Positions 1-8,913 of a DNA stretch of 64,000 nucleotides are shown one piece after another. Under the pieces are notes generated by a model. It was given only the letters and a program-made list of their open reading frames with translations. It was not told where the DNA came from and searched no databases. Source of the DNA: Stieleria bergensis (GTDB lineage Bacteria > Planctomycetota > Planctomycetia > Pirellulales > Pirellulaceae); the NCBI GenBank assembly GCA_007745635.1, contig CP036272.1, forward strand, positions 4,676,140 to 4,740,139, written 5' to 3'. Position 1 is the stretch's first letter; each line of letters begins with the position of its first letter. The translations under genes and the position numbers were made by a program.

Positions 1-237
1 ATTGTACTGTTCCAACTGTCGGCGGATCTGCAGCCGCATGGCTGTTTTGCCAGAGCCTTTCGGCCCACACACAATCGCCGTGGAGGGTTCTTTGGGATCA
101 CCGTAAACTTTATCCCAAACGGGATGATACGCATTGGTGATACAGTGCTCTTTAAACACTTGATCCGTTTGCGCGTCTTCTTCTGCAAACGGATTTCTTA
201 CAATTCCATGTGCTTCTAGAAAGCTCTGAATATTCAT
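1..237 (-). CDS. P-loop ATPase, N-terminal part (gene cut by window edge)
   Basis: The minus strand reads open for 79 codons from an ATG at 237 to the first base of the window, so the C-terminal part is missing. The visible protein starts MNIQSFLEAHGIVRNPF and carries a Walker A motif, GPKGSGKT, near residue 65. An N-terminal 'xRNPF' segment followed by a P-loop is typical of AAA/ORC-like ATP-binding proteins. The Walker B and sensor motifs would lie outside the window, so the role cannot be assigned. The next gene upstream on this strand ends at 426, leaving 188 bases that could hold its promoter. Confidence 0.75.
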   Translation of the reverse strand, partial: MNIQSFLEAHGIVRNPFAEEDAQTDQVFKEHCITNAYHPVWDKVYGDPKEPSTAIVCGPKGSGKTAMRLQIRRQLEQYN

Positions 238-425
238 CAGCTAAGCAATTCGTTCGCCGAGGTTAGCCCGGTTGGACGGGACCATTTAAGAGGGTCGCAC
301 CTAGGTTTGACCAATAGACGTCATGGCCGCAACGGCCATGAACAAAAAGAATCCTGGGCACAGTGACGGTCAAGTCCCGCCTCAACCGCATGTCACGTGC
401 ATCAATCGAATCAAGCAACCGGTAG

Positions 426-974
426 TTACTTGGCCGCTTTGATCATCTTGACCATCGCTTCACGGTTTGCTGTCACCGTTTCGGCAGGTCCGATCAGTTT
501 GACGAAGTAGGTGGGACCATCGGGGCTTTTGATGATGGCACCGACCATGGCATGGTTTTTTCGCTGAACGACCTTTCCGCCAGCAAAGGGACCGCCACCC
601 ATTCGTTCGGCGAAGCTGCCGGAGATGTCGACAACATGCACCTTGTAGTTACCGACGTCAAAGGCCTCTTCTTTTTGAGCCTCTGGATCACCGCCGGCAA
701 ACTGACCTTTCCAGCGTTTGATGTTTGCCTCCACGCCACCGCTGGCGTGCATCATGGTCAAGCGAGCGGCTTTTTCACCCTCGCCAGCCTTGAATTCCTC
801 TTCGATGACGAAGTTGGCAGGTTTGGTTTTCTTGAAGACAGCGGGCACACTCAAGCTGCCGGTCTTGAACATCTTGACTTCCGATGGCTTGTCTGCCTTT
901 TCTTCAGCAGTGACATTCAAGGCAGTAAAAGAAGCAACAAGAGCGCATAGAGTGAATGCGGAAAACAATCGCAT
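426..974 (-). CDS. Small secreted protein of unknown function
   Basis: This encodes 182 residues. The ATG at 974 is chosen over an upstream in-frame ATG at 1091 because it places a classical signal peptide at the N-terminus (MRLFSAFTLCALVASF, cleavage likely after NVTA). The mature protein is soluble and Lys/Glu-rich, without further membrane segments. It contains FVIEEEF, GGVEANIKRWKGQF and a C-terminal stretch ending in TYFVKLIGPAETVTANREAMVKMIK. It resembles small exported planctomycete proteins of unknown function, and I do not recognise a named family. It is separated from the genes on both sides, so it is probably transcribed alone. Confidence 0.75.
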   Translation of the reverse strand: MRLFSAFTLCALVASFTALNVTAEEKADKPSEVKMFKTGSLSVPAVFKKTKPANFVIEEEFKAGEGEKAARLTMMHASGGVEANIKRWKGQFAGGDPEAQKEEAFDVGNYKVHVVDISGSFAERMGGGPFAGGKVVQRKNHAMVGAIIKSPDGPTYFVKLIGPAETVTANREAMVKMIKAAK

Positions 975-1107
975 GGAATTGACTCCAACGGAACACAGTG
1001 GATGTGGGAAAGGATTACCAGTTACTAGCTTACTGTAAGCTAATGGGCAACGGACAGAACCCCAAGGACCTGCCAATGCTTCCCAAATCATGCAATTTTG
1101 AAGGCAT

Positions 1108-2193
1108 TCACTCAGGCGTCGGCGAAGTCTGAATGACCACCACGACCAAAACGACGATCAACGCCAAGGCGACCGCGAACAGAAGCCCAGCGGACAGCAT
1201 GCGTTTGCGGGTCCTCTGTCGCTTGACCATCCCCAGCTCGGCAGAACCGGACAGACGCTCGCTGGGATCGAAGCCGGCAGAGGCCGCAGCCGATCCCTCG
1301 GAATTGGTGGCAACCGAACGCCCCGCAGAACTGGCCAGGCCAACACCTGGCTTCTGGGATGAAGTGGGCGTGGAGGCCGGCACAGGTGCTCGGGAGGCCG
1401 GCACAGGTGCTCGGGAGGCCGGCACAGGTGCTCGGGAGGCCGGCACAGGTGCTCGGGAGGCCGGCGACGAGCTTTCGGTCTGGATCACCGGCGCCTCAGT
1501 TCGCTTGACCGGCTTGGCTGCAGCGGGACGCTTCTTGGCGGGTGCCGGCAGGCTGGCGCCTAACTGCTCCAACGCCTCGCTGGCCGGTCGCCACTGCGCC
1601 CAGCCATCGCGCCATATCAACGAATTGCGTGCCACTCGGCCTTCGCGAATCCACTCTTGGAAGACTTCGGTGTTGGCCGGTCCGTACTGACCGCCACTTG
1701 GTGGCCGAACGTACCACGCGGCATTGGGTTCGGCGTTCAATTGCTGGGCGGCCAACCACTGCTGATCGCTTTGCGTTGACTGGACCTCGCCCTGACTGTC
1801 CTGCTGGGAATCAACGGGCTGATCAACTGGCTGATCTGGTGCGTTGGTTTGTGTGTCCTGCACAACGGTGGCAACTCCGCCTTCGTCGCTGCCCCCCTGA
1901 TCGGAACCGCCATAGTGCATCGATGCTGAACCGGTCGCGCCAGCAGCGCTGTGAGCGCCAATCCCCAGCACATCATCAATCGCGTCATCAAACGGTTGTG
2001 CTGACTGACCGGCGGAAGCTTGCGTGGCAACTTTTTGCGTAGCCCGATCGTTCAGCGCAATGGAGAGATCGGCGTCCTGCAATGGAATCCGAAACCGAGT
2101 CTTGCACGCAGGACAGACACCGCGGCGTCCGGCAAGTTCTTGCTTGATGTTCAGCGGTTTGGCACAGCTGTGACAGCGAAAACGAACACCCAT
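1108..2193 (-). CDS. Zinc-ribbon and GYF_2 domain membrane-anchored protein
   Basis: This encodes 361 residues from the ATG at 2193. An in-frame ATG at 2358 would add 55 residues in front of the zinc ribbon that look non-coding. Residues 1-40 hold two CxxC pairs (CHSC and CPAC) typical of a small zinc ribbon. A GYF_2-type domain follows near residues 155-205 (WYVRPPSGGQYGP, then LIWRDGWAQWRPASEAL). Next comes a Pro/Ala/Ser-rich linker with four APVPASR heptads, encoded by a 21-bp DNA repeat. A single C-terminal transmembrane helix (LSAGLLFAVALALIVVLVVV) ends the protein. This ribbon-GYF-linker-tail layout is common in planctomycetes; GYF domains generally bind proline-rich peptides. The function here is unknown. 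Confidence 0.8.
   Translation of the reverse strand: MGVRFRCHSCAKPLNIKQELAGRRGVCPACKTRFRIPLQDADLSIALNDRATQKVATQASAGQSAQPFDDAIDDVLGIGAHSAAGATGSASMHYGGSDQGGSDEGGVATVVQDTQTNAPDQPVDQPVDSQQDSQGEVQSTQSDQQWLAAQQLNAEPNAAWYVRPPSGGQYGPANTEVFQEWIREGRVARNSLIWRDGWAQWRPASEALEQLGASLPAPAKKRPAAAKPVKRTEAPVIQTESSSPASRAPVPASRAPVPASRAPVPASRAPVPASTPTSSQKPGVGLASSAGRSVATNSEGSAAASAGFDPSERLSGSAELGMVKRQRTRKRMLSAGLLFAVALALIVVLVVVVIQTSPTPE
1374..1457. repeat. Four tandem 21-bp units inside the GYF protein gene
   Basis: The unit AGGCCGGCACAGGTGCTCGGG occurs four times head to tail with no visible variation, followed by a partial fifth copy. It encodes the APVPASR heptads on the minus strand. A unit length divisible by three keeps the frame when copy number changes, and the identity of the copies points to recent expansion. 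Confidence 0.9.
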
Positions 2194-2505
2194 AGAATCA
2201 TTCTTGGTTGGAACAGAAAAACAACCTTCACCTACACCGGCAAGCGACCCGTAAGGCGAGCCATCTGATTGACGCGGGGTGATGTGAACACCGCTCTGCA
2301 TCCAATCAAACACACAGCATGCCGCTGCGCAGTGAGCATCATGCTGCCAGTGAGACAAGCTTCTGAAAGGCTTCTATTCTAACCAATTTTTGTCACAAAG
2401 GGGGAATGAATTCCCGGCCTTCAAAGAGCTAGCCGAACGCCCCCACCGAAAGCCGCCCCTGCAACCGCTAGAAGTCACCAGCATGGTACGACCCGATCAA
2501 TCGGT
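2194..2505. other. Spacer between two minus-strand genes
   Basis: About 310 bases lie between the end of the pseudopilin operon and the start of the zinc-ribbon/GYF gene. It probably carries the promoter of the GYF gene. I see no RNA gene, convincing hairpin terminator or small ORF with a credible start. Confidence 0.5.
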
Positions 2506-2988
2506 TCACCCGTTTGGCAACCGAGTGGCTGCTGATTGGCGGTTCATGGTCAGTTCACGCACTACGTGTTCGCAGCCTTCGGCGTGACCGAGCAGAAAGC
2601 TATTCTCTGCGACCGGAACTTCAACGCGAACGGTTACTTCGCCAACCGAATCATCGAGCACCGCTGGGATGACTTTGATCGTGGCCTTTGAAATTCCCAA
2701 ACTCAGCAACTGCTGCTCGGTTTGTTGTCGAACCTGGGCCGTGGTTGATCCAGCGGACGCAGCAGTCCGACATCCAGAGTAGACGGCGCTTTCGACGGCT
2801 TTGGGAATCAGCGAAACGCGGCAGTTCTCAAAACACAGATAAAACACGCACCAGACCAAGGGAACAAGCATTGCAAATTGCAAAGCCATCCCACCACGTC
2901 GCGCACGCGGCACAGCGTGTGGTCGCCCAAGACGTTGCCCTGGTGAGGCAACCGGACTGGAGTTCAGACTAGATAGATGATTTGGCAT
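2506..2988 (-). CDS. TadE-like pseudopilin
   Basis: This encodes about 160 residues. After a basic, Arg-rich leader comes RRGGMALQFAMLVPLVWCVFYLCFENCRVSLI, the hydrophobic N-terminal helix of TadE-type minor pilins in which the segment is preceded by basic and glycine residues. A globular region of about 100 residues follows. TadE proteins are membrane-anchored pseudopilins processed by a prepilin peptidase and linked to Tad/Flp pilus systems. The start at 2988 (ATG) overlaps the TGA of the upstream gene as TGATG, a sign of translational coupling; a GTG one codon earlier is also possible. It is the last gene of the four-gene operon. Confidence 0.75.
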   Translation of the reverse strand: MPNHLSSLNSSPVASPGQRLGRPHAVPRARRGGMALQFAMLVPLVWCVFYLCFENCRVSLIPKAVESAVYSGCRTAASAGSTTAQVRQQTEQQLLSLGISKATIKVIPAVLDDSVGEVTVRVEVPVAENSFLLGHAEGCEHVVRELTMNRQSAATRLPNG

Positions 2989-3593
2989 CACTCGGTTAAC
3001 TCAATCACATTTTGGTCCGCCGCAGGACAATAGGCTGCGGCAGTGAATTGCTTATCCAAACGAACAAAGCCCAGTTGTGCACAGCACCAATGGACCGCTT
3101 GGCCGAATAGATTGTCAGGATGCCGATCAATGGTGACACGGACGGCATTGGAGGTGCGTTCAGCGGAGGACGCCGTGTTTTTGGGTGACAGATCGGAATC
3201 CGCATAGCACCACTGCCCGCCTCTGTTGATCGCCCTCCCAAACTGGAGGTTCTTTTGACTGATCTCCACGGAGGCTGTGCCAACCAAATTGCGATCAGCG
3301 ATCTGCTGGGCGGCCTGGAGCGCTTGGTAACGATCTCCGGTTGCCTGCAACTTCATCGCCGCTGCCGATGCGGCTGCCTCGGCGACAGTGCGCATCTGTG
3401 TTTGGAACAAGTACATATGCGCCAGGTCATTGGTAAACACCACCGTGGCGATCAACCCGCAGGCGGCGACCATCATCAGCGTTCCCATGGCGCCGCGACG
3501 ACGCGGGCGAGTGACTGAATTGGCGGCGTCTTTCCTGGCAGTGCGCCGTCCTGTCTTGATTGAGGCTGTCTTCATTAGGGCTGATTCACTCAT
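2988..3593 (-). CDS. TadG-like membrane protein
   Basis: This encodes about 201 residues. A basic segment (RPRRRGAMG) precedes one long hydrophobic helix (TLMMVAACGLIATVVFTNDLA), followed by an Ala-rich region (MRTVAEAAASAAAMKLQATG). This is the usual start of TadG/Flp-pilus assembly proteins, in which residues after the anchor include DxAxxxxxxxxLQxAADAAALA. The rest is a periplasmic domain with several cysteines (QWCYADSD, HWCCAQLG, AAYCPAA). The start is coupled as TGATG to the gene before it and the stop is coupled the same way to the next gene. No sign of a von Willebrand domain, which full-length TadG proteins often carry. Confidence 0.7.
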   Translation of the reverse strand: MSESALMKTASIKTGRRTARKDAANSVTRPRRRGAMGTLMMVAACGLIATVVFTNDLAHMYLFQTQMRTVAEAAASAAAMKLQATGDRYQALQAAQQIADRNLVGTASVEISQKNLQFGRAINRGGQWCYADSDLSPKNTASSAERTSNAVRVTIDRHPDNLFGQAVHWCCAQLGFVRLDKQFTAAAYCPAADQNVIELTE

Positions 3594-4009
3594 CACTGCT
3601 TGACCATGAATGCCTGCGAGACGATTTGGCGATCGCTGGACAACCGGCCCAGCAAACGACTGTTATCGCGAATTGGGACTTCGACGAAACACTCAATGGT
3701 GTCACCTCGATCAGCACTCTCCAGGGGTGGCGAAAACGAGACCTGAAACTGCTTGACGCCATGGGCTTGCAAGATCTGTTCAGCAGCCTGACGTGCCTCT
3801 TGTTCGGTCGCGGCAACCAAAGACGCGGCCCGCGCGCCTTCTAGTCCGGCCATGTTTGCGGAATCACTTAGCGAGACATAACCGGAAAATTCAATCGCAC
3901 CAAACACCAACAGAACCAGTGCTGGAATACAAACGGCGAACTCAATCAGCAACTGGCCGCGTCGCTTGGCGGGCTGGACTAGAGTTGTTTTAAACATGCC
4001 CGGCCTCAT
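3593..4009 (-). CDS. TadE-like pseudopilin
   Basis: This encodes 138 residues (ATG at 4009; a second ATG at 3997 is possible). It contains AKRRGQLLIEFAVCIPALVLLVFGAIEFSGY, a textbook TadE helix: a basic and glycine stretch, a glutamate about five residues into the hydrophobic segment, and then the transmembrane helix. The rest is a small periplasmic domain that includes GLEGARAASLVAATEQEARQAAEQILQAHG, matching the standard TadE pattern. It overlaps the HAMP gene upstream by up to 20 bases and the TadG-like gene by TGATG, so all four are probably one transcript. Confidence 0.82.
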   Translation of the reverse strand: MRPGMFKTTLVQPAKRRGQLLIEFAVCIPALVLLVFGAIEFSGYVSLSDSANMAGLEGARAASLVAATEQEARQAAEQILQAHGVKQFQVSFSPPLESADRGDTIECFVEVPIRDNSRLLGRLSSDRQIVSQAFMVKQ

Positions 4010-4607
4010 TGGTCGTCACGCTGGGCGTAGTCAGGCGAGGGATCACGACGGGGCTTTGGGAAGCCGATGGCGAAGCCGAATCCACGCCGTCCCCTTTTGG
4101 GGTTTCCGCTGCGATCGGTTGAGAGTCATCGACCGATGGGCTGTTTGGTTCGGTATCGACCCAGGCCGGAACCGTTTCGCGATCGGATTGCTGACTGGCA
4201 GCGTCTAGTTCCATCACGTCATTGAAATCGCTGGCGATCTCTTGCCAGAAATCGGTTTCGCGAAACTTCAGCGGAGCCACAGCGCGACCTGCTTTGATGT
4301 CCAACAAAGTCCTTCGCAGGCGACTGATTGGGCCAGCGAAACGATGGCTAAGCTTGAGTGAATCCCAAGCGAAGACAGGGATCAACGCTGCCGTGACCAC
4401 AAAGAAAGGAAAGAACTGGCGTCCCGTTTCCGCGATCGATTCTCCCCAGGTCAAATCTGGCCGCTGAAACAGACGGATCCAGATCACCAACGCACAGGTG
4501 TTGACCAGGAAAAACACGATCCAGTGAACAACAAGGTGCCGGACTAAACCCAGTTGGACCTGCAGATCCACCAGCGTACGCGTTCGTTTCTTTTGATTCT
4601 GTGACAT
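3990..4607 (-). CDS. Two-helix membrane protein with HAMP-like domain
   Basis: This encodes about 205 residues from the ATG at 4607; a second ATG lies at 4616 and a much earlier one at 4709. The two transmembrane segments are HLVVHWIVFFLVNTCALVIWI and FFPFFVVTAALIPVFAW. A HAMP-like linker follows (FAGPISRLRRTLLDIKAG, then FWQEIASDFNDVM). HAMP domains pass conformational signals across membranes, but here no kinase, cyclase or chemotaxis output domain follows. The tail is Ser/Pro/Thr-rich and probably disordered. It heads the TadE/TadG-like operon and could be a scaffold or sensor for that apparatus; this is inference. Confidence 0.7.
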   Translation of the reverse strand: MSQNQKKRTRTLVDLQVQLGLVRHLVVHWIVFFLVNTCALVIWIRLFQRPDLTWGESIAETGRQFFPFFVVTAALIPVFAWDSLKLSHRFAGPISRLRRTLLDIKAGRAVAPLKFRETDFWQEIASDFNDVMELDAASQQSDRETVPAWVDTEPNSPSVDDSQPIAAETPKGDGVDSASPSASQSPVVIPRLTTPSVTTNEAGHV

Positions 4608-5325
4608 TGCAATCATCGTGCTGGGACTGCTTCGACGCCGTCTATTTGAACTGCTGACCGTCTGGGGTGTCCGCGAGCAGTCGCTCAGAGCGTCCACCAC
4701 CAAGGCCACAGTGCCAAAGCGAATTAAAGAAAGTGGTTGCCAGCCACATTGCGTTGACCACTTCCTGCAACTCTAGGACACGATTGCCGACATCTAGCGT
4801 TTTTGGCGGCAGATTGTTGCAAAAAATCAACATCGAAAATCAGTCGAAAACAGCGTTTCGGTGCCCAATGCACGGTTGGGTCCCCGATCAGCAAAAGCGA
4901 CGCCACCGGGGTCAGTGGACGGAACTCCAGAGCGATCGACACCTGCCAATGGGTCCGGAGCCTCAACCGGCCTGGCTGAAGTGGGCTGGCTGAAGTGGCC
5001 TAGAACACTGTTTGTCTGGACAGGCTGTGCGACTGGGCGATTTCAGTAGAGTGGGGGCGACCGAGAAACACCTGCCCGTGCTCGTTTGAGCGTGGAATCA
5101 CGGATCAAGCTGCGCCAAGAGGGAATTTCGAAACAATTCTGTATTCCGGGGAGATTTCTACCCGCCTACCCTGGGGCGATTGGTACACTAAATGAATGGC
5201 TCGGACGGCGAACGGCGTCGTCCGTTTGGATTGAAGACCGAACTCTCAGAATGTTATGGACGTGTTAATAGCGTTGCAGTCAGCTCCGAGTGCGAAGGCC
5301 TTCTGGTATTAGGAGATAGATTGCG
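4608..5325. other. Divergent intergenic region
   Basis: About 720 bases separate the minus-strand pseudopilin operon from the plus-strand RRM gene. It should contain both promoters. A 14-bp direct duplication (TGGCTGAAGTGGGC / TGGCTGAAGTGGCC) lies around 4973-4999. Short ORFs are present but have no recognisable protein features, so I treat the region as non-coding. Confidence 0.5.
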
Positions 5326-5655
5326 ATGAAAATGTATGTAGGAAACCTAGCTTGGGGCGTGACGACCGACAAGTTAGATGATCTGTTCAAACAATATGGT
5401 CAAGTTGAAGACGCGATTGTCTTAACGGACCGTGAAACCGGTCGAAGCCGCGGCTTTGGCTTTGTGACAATGCCTGACGATGCTGCTAAGGAAGCGATCG
5501 AAGCCCTGGATGGCATGGACTTTGAAGGTCGCCCACTGCGTGTCAACCAAGCCCAAGAGCGTGCTCCACGCAGCGGTGGCGGTGGTGGCGGCGGCGGTCA
5601 CCGTGGTGGTGGCGGCGGACGCGGACCCAATCGCTCCGGCAGTGGCTCCTATTAG
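5326..5655 (+). CDS. Glycine-rich RNA-binding protein, single RRM
   Basis: This encodes 109 residues with one RNA-recognition motif. RNP2 is MYVGNLAW (residues 3-10) and RNP1 is RGFGFVTM (residues 42-49), followed by the usual [20 protein letters not shown] end of the fold. The last 30 residues are a Gly/Arg-rich tail ending [11 protein letters not shown]. This layout matches the bacterial Rbp family of cyanobacteria and planctomycetes, which bind single-stranded RNA and are often cold-induced. A purine-rich ribosome binding site (AGGAGAT) sits about 8 bases before the ATG. A strong terminator lies about 150 bases after the stop. Cold regulation is inference from the family. Confidence 0.93.
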   Translation: MKMYVGNLAWGVTTDKLDDLFKQYGQVEDAIVLTDRETGRSRGFGFVTMPDDAAKEAIEALDGMDFEGRPLRVNQAQERAPRSGGGGGGGGHRGGGGGRGPNRSGSGSY

Positions 5656-5800
5656 TCACTGACGTGCGAAGCTAACTGAAAGGCTTGTTCCCGGGGATCA
5701 CGTCCCCTCTCTAGCCCTCAGTCAGTCGCGATGACCGTCAATCTGAATGCCCCGGCCACAAAGCTTTGTGCCTGTGCGGCAATCAAACATACTGAAATTC

Positions 5801-5839
5801 AAACGCGGACGTCGAGGCTCGACGACCGCGTTTCTTTTT
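5801..5839 (+). terminator. Rho-independent terminator after the RRM gene
   Basis: A 16-base arm beginning AAACGCGGACGTCGAG pairs with CTCGACGACCGCGTTT with a single mismatch and a very short loop, and a T-rich tract (TTTCTTTTT) follows. This is a strong intrinsic terminator reading on the plus strand. Confidence 0.85.
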
Positions 5840-5895
5840 GGCCCTTCACAATCGATTGGATGCCCTCAATCGACCCACCGCAAGTAGGACTGCAC

Positions 5896-6336
5896 ATGTT
5901 TCGCTGGCTAAGATCTCTTGTCGGATCCGCCCCAACCGCGCCGGTCGAACCAGAATCCCCCCTCATCAGCGAAGCCACGCTGCGAGCGGACGACACGCAA
6001 GAGATCAATCTCAGTCAAAGCACCATCAAAGTCGCCAGTGTTTGGGAAGTCGCCGATCAGTACATCGTCGACAATCCCGCTCAAACTCCCTTCGGTGTGC
6101 ACGCCCTGATCATGGCAGGTGCAACCAATCTGATGGGCCACTCAGAACTGCAAGAGGTCTGCCAAAAGATCCAACAGCACGGGCTTCCAGATCCGATCAA
6201 TCCAACGCTGCGTCGAGAACTGACCGCAGAGGAATTGTTTGATCTGCTGGAATGGATGAACGTGAACAACATCCCCCAAGAACACTTCCGTGACGAACCA
6301 AGCCTCATGAACATGATCCGCCTGTTTCGGTCCTAG
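5896..6336 (+). CDS. Conserved-looking hypothetical protein
   Basis: This encodes 146 residues from the ATG at 5896. An in-frame ATG at 5731 is rejected because the frame would run through the terminator hairpin. The protein starts MFRWLRSLVGS and has no transmembrane segment. The second half is well ordered (VASVWEVADQYIVDNPAQTPFGVHALIMAGATNLMGHSELQEVC and EELFDLLEWMNVNNIP), helical and acidic. I do not recognise a family. It is flanked by a terminator upstream and a convergent gene downstream, so it is probably monocistronic. Confidence 0.65.
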   Translation: MFRWLRSLVGSAPTAPVEPESPLISEATLRADDTQEINLSQSTIKVASVWEVADQYIVDNPAQTPFGVHALIMAGATNLMGHSELQEVCQKIQQHGLPDPINPTLRRELTAEELFDLLEWMNVNNIPQEHFRDEPSLMNMIRLFRS

Positions 6337-6535
6337 CCCTGCCAAAACCGGGACGCAAGTCACATTGCAGACCGCAGTGGGCTCGGCCGCGACAACGAGC
6401 ACCGAAGCACGCTTTCGTCGCACGGGGATGATTGCCCAGCCAGCAAGATTGCCCAGCCAGTTCATGACGGACAATCTTCGCGGCGTTTACTGATTCACTG
6501 CCTGGAGCTTGCCAGCAGCCGATCACCGGGACAGA

Positions 6536-8839
6536 TCACTCACTGACGAGTTGAATCTTGTTCCAGTAGGCCCATTCGTTCATCCAGTCATTCGCTCGGT
6601 TTTCGATCACCAAACGAATTGCCTTTCCGGCAAACGGTGACAGATCGACATCAACGTCAAGCCATTCATCGTCACCGACAGTCTTTGAACTGACAATTTG
6701 ATCCGCCAGGACTTTGCCGTCAGCCAACACTCGCAATTGCCAGTCTCCGTGCGGATGGTGACTGACTTTCAGCTTCAGCGTGGTCGTTCGATTCGCGGGG
6801 ATGTTCAGGTTTTTCTGAATGCGGCAGGGAAGCTTTCGATCCTTGGGATGGGTTTGCATCGCTGGAAGGTTACGAAAGACATCATGCCCCACCACGCCAC
6901 CTTCACCGACGTGGTTGACGCTGAATCCATCCGCAAAACGCTTGACGACTTTCGGCCAATCCATGCCTCCGGAACTGATCATGCCGCCGGTGGCGAGCCG
7001 CCGAGCAACATGCTGCTGCAGGTTTGGCAACTTCCCCTCGACTGCCAGCTTGAGCGACCGCGCGGGATGCGTTGGCACCATCGGTTCGAGTGCAAACCAA
7101 TACATGCGAGCCAGATTGTGATCTTGCAAGTCGTCACGGTGCTGAACCAAGGCTTCCAAGATTGGCCAGCGCTGGTCAAACGGTAAACGGCCCAGCAAAC
7201 TTGCCAGGTACAACCGCACCACAGGCGAGGGATCATTGGCGGCCAGCTGTTTGAATCGAGCGAGTAGCGAATCGGGAAGCTGAGTGGTTGCTTGTTCAAC
7301 GTCTACCAGGAAAAAGGAATCCACCTGAGTCGCTTCGCCCAGCAATTGAATGCTCCACGCACGCACATAGGGATCCTCATGATCGAGCAAATCGATTAAG
7401 CCCTGTTGATCAATGGTTTGCGTGACGTGCATTGCCCATAGGGCTCGCAAGCGTTGTGCAGAATCAGCGGCCTGGTCGAACATGGCGATCAGTTTCTGCC
7501 GGACCGCATCGGCTTTTAAAGACTTGGTGAAAGCGCGATGCTGCAGCAGCGTGCGTGCTTGACGGACATACCAGTCGTTGGCATGCCACTGCATTTCGAC
7601 TAATTCTAGGTCCGAGAGCTGCCTCAGGTTTGGCCGCTGAATCGGCTTGCTGCCTTTCGGCATGACGCGATAAATGCGTCCACTGTTTGGAAAGTTAATC
7701 GCATTGCCACACACATCGGTGTCGTGCCAATCCAATAAATAGACGCCTCCCTCGGGGCCAATCTCAACGCTGAATCCCACCCAAGCCAAGTCGTTGGTCG
7801 GCAAGAAATCATCACCGTGCTTGCCAATGAATCCTGATCCACTGGGCACCATCACATCGGTCAACACAGCATGTTCATGAATGTTGCACATGAACAAACG
7901 CCCCTGGTACTCTTTGGGAAACGCATCAGCGAGATAAAACCGTGCTCCTCCATGAGCGGACAAGTGGGTGTGATCTCGAATGGTCTTGATGTCATCGTAG
8001 ATATAGGGATTGATGTGAGGCCGGCTTTGCTTTGTAAACACTCCCCCCTGCACGATATGAAACAGGTGCGGAATCACACAGCAGGTTGCGAAGCCTTGTC
8101 CATGATCATCAAAATCAAAGCCCCAGGGATTGGATAATCCGCGGGCAAAGACCTCGTACTTCTGAGTCACTGGATGGTAGCGCCAAATGCCTCCATCAAT
8201 ATACTGTCGGCGTTCGGCTGATTCACCGGGTTTGCCAACACGTGACTGGGTGAACACGCCATGGCAACCGTACAGCCAGCCATCGGGTCCCCAGATAAAA
8301 CTGTTCAGTGTTTCGTGCCGATCATTAATGCCCCAGCCGTCCAGCAGCACGACAGGCGGTCCGTCGGGACGATCATCTTGATCGGCATCCGGAATGAAAC
8401 TGAAGTTCGGTGGTGAACCGACAAACACGCCTCCAAAACCGATCGCGATCCCGGAGGTAAAGGTCAAGTTGTCAGCAAACGTTTTCTTGTTGTCAAAAAC
8501 GCCATCGCTGTCGGTATCTTCTAAAATCACGATCCGCGTGACCGGATCATCGGTGTGCGCCCGTCGCGTGCGGTAGTTCATGTTTTCGACCACCCAGATG
8601 CGGCCACGATCATCAAACGTGAACGCGATCGGCTCGGCGATGTCTGGCTCTGCGGCAAACACAGAAACCTCGAATCCCGAGGGGATCGACATCGCTTTAA
8701 CAGCTTGTGGGGGACTCAAGAACGGTGCATCACTGGTGCGATGCTGCTTCTTTGGGAGCGTGTTTTGGGCCTCTGCGATGCCGGAACAAGTGACAGCCAG
8801 CAAACAGACAGCGACAATGGCGAGCAAACGATGATTCAT
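6536..8839 (-). CDS. PVC-type membrane-bound dehydrogenase domain protein with HEAT repeats
   Basis: This encodes 767 residues. The ATG at 8839 gives a clear signal peptide (MNHRLLAIVAVCLLAVTCSGIAEAQ); the ATG at 8917 overlaps the upstream stop as ATGA but would add 26 residues in front of it. Residues 45-400 form the planctomycete dehydrogenase beta-propeller (MSIPSGFEVSVFAAEP, AFTFDDRGRIWVVENMNY, WGPDGWLYGCHGVF). HEAT-like helices follow (EDPYVRAWSIQLLGE, PSPVVRLYLASLLGRLP). The C-terminal 90 residues form a beta-rich module (TTTLKLKVSHHPHGDW). Most family members end in a CxxCH cytochrome domain; here no CxxCH is present, and the haem domain is in the neighbouring gene. Substrate unknown; likely periplasmic oxidation of a sugar or alcohol. 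Confidence 0.85.
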   Translation of the reverse strand: MNHRLLAIVAVCLLAVTCSGIAEAQNTLPKKQHRTSDAPFLSPPQAVKAMSIPSGFEVSVFAAEPDIAEPIAFTFDDRGRIWVVENMNYRTRRAHTDDPVTRIVILEDTDSDGVFDNKKTFADNLTFTSGIAIGFGGVFVGSPPNFSFIPDADQDDRPDGPPVVLLDGWGINDRHETLNSFIWGPDGWLYGCHGVFTQSRVGKPGESAERRQYIDGGIWRYHPVTQKYEVFARGLSNPWGFDFDDHGQGFATCCVIPHLFHIVQGGVFTKQSRPHINPYIYDDIKTIRDHTHLSAHGGARFYLADAFPKEYQGRLFMCNIHEHAVLTDVMVPSGSGFIGKHGDDFLPTNDLAWVGFSVEIGPEGGVYLLDWHDTDVCGNAINFPNSGRIYRVMPKGSKPIQRPNLRQLSDLELVEMQWHANDWYVRQARTLLQHRAFTKSLKADAVRQKLIAMFDQAADSAQRLRALWAMHVTQTIDQQGLIDLLDHEDPYVRAWSIQLLGEATQVDSFFLVDVEQATTQLPDSLLARFKQLAANDPSPVVRLYLASLLGRLPFDQRWPILEALVQHRDDLQDHNLARMYWFALEPMVPTHPARSLKLAVEGKLPNLQQHVARRLATGGMISSGGMDWPKVVKRFADGFSVNHVGEGGVVGHDVFRNLPAMQTHPKDRKLPCRIQKNLNIPANRTTTLKLKVSHHPHGDWQLRVLADGKVLADQIVSSKTVGDDEWLDVDVDLSPFAGKAIRLVIENRANDWMNEWAYWNKIQLVSE

Positions 8840-8913
8840 GGTCAGACTAATGGCAGTGGAGGGGACGGCGTCGTTGCGAGAGGGGTGACAAACAGCGGGG
8901 TTCACTTTCCAGC

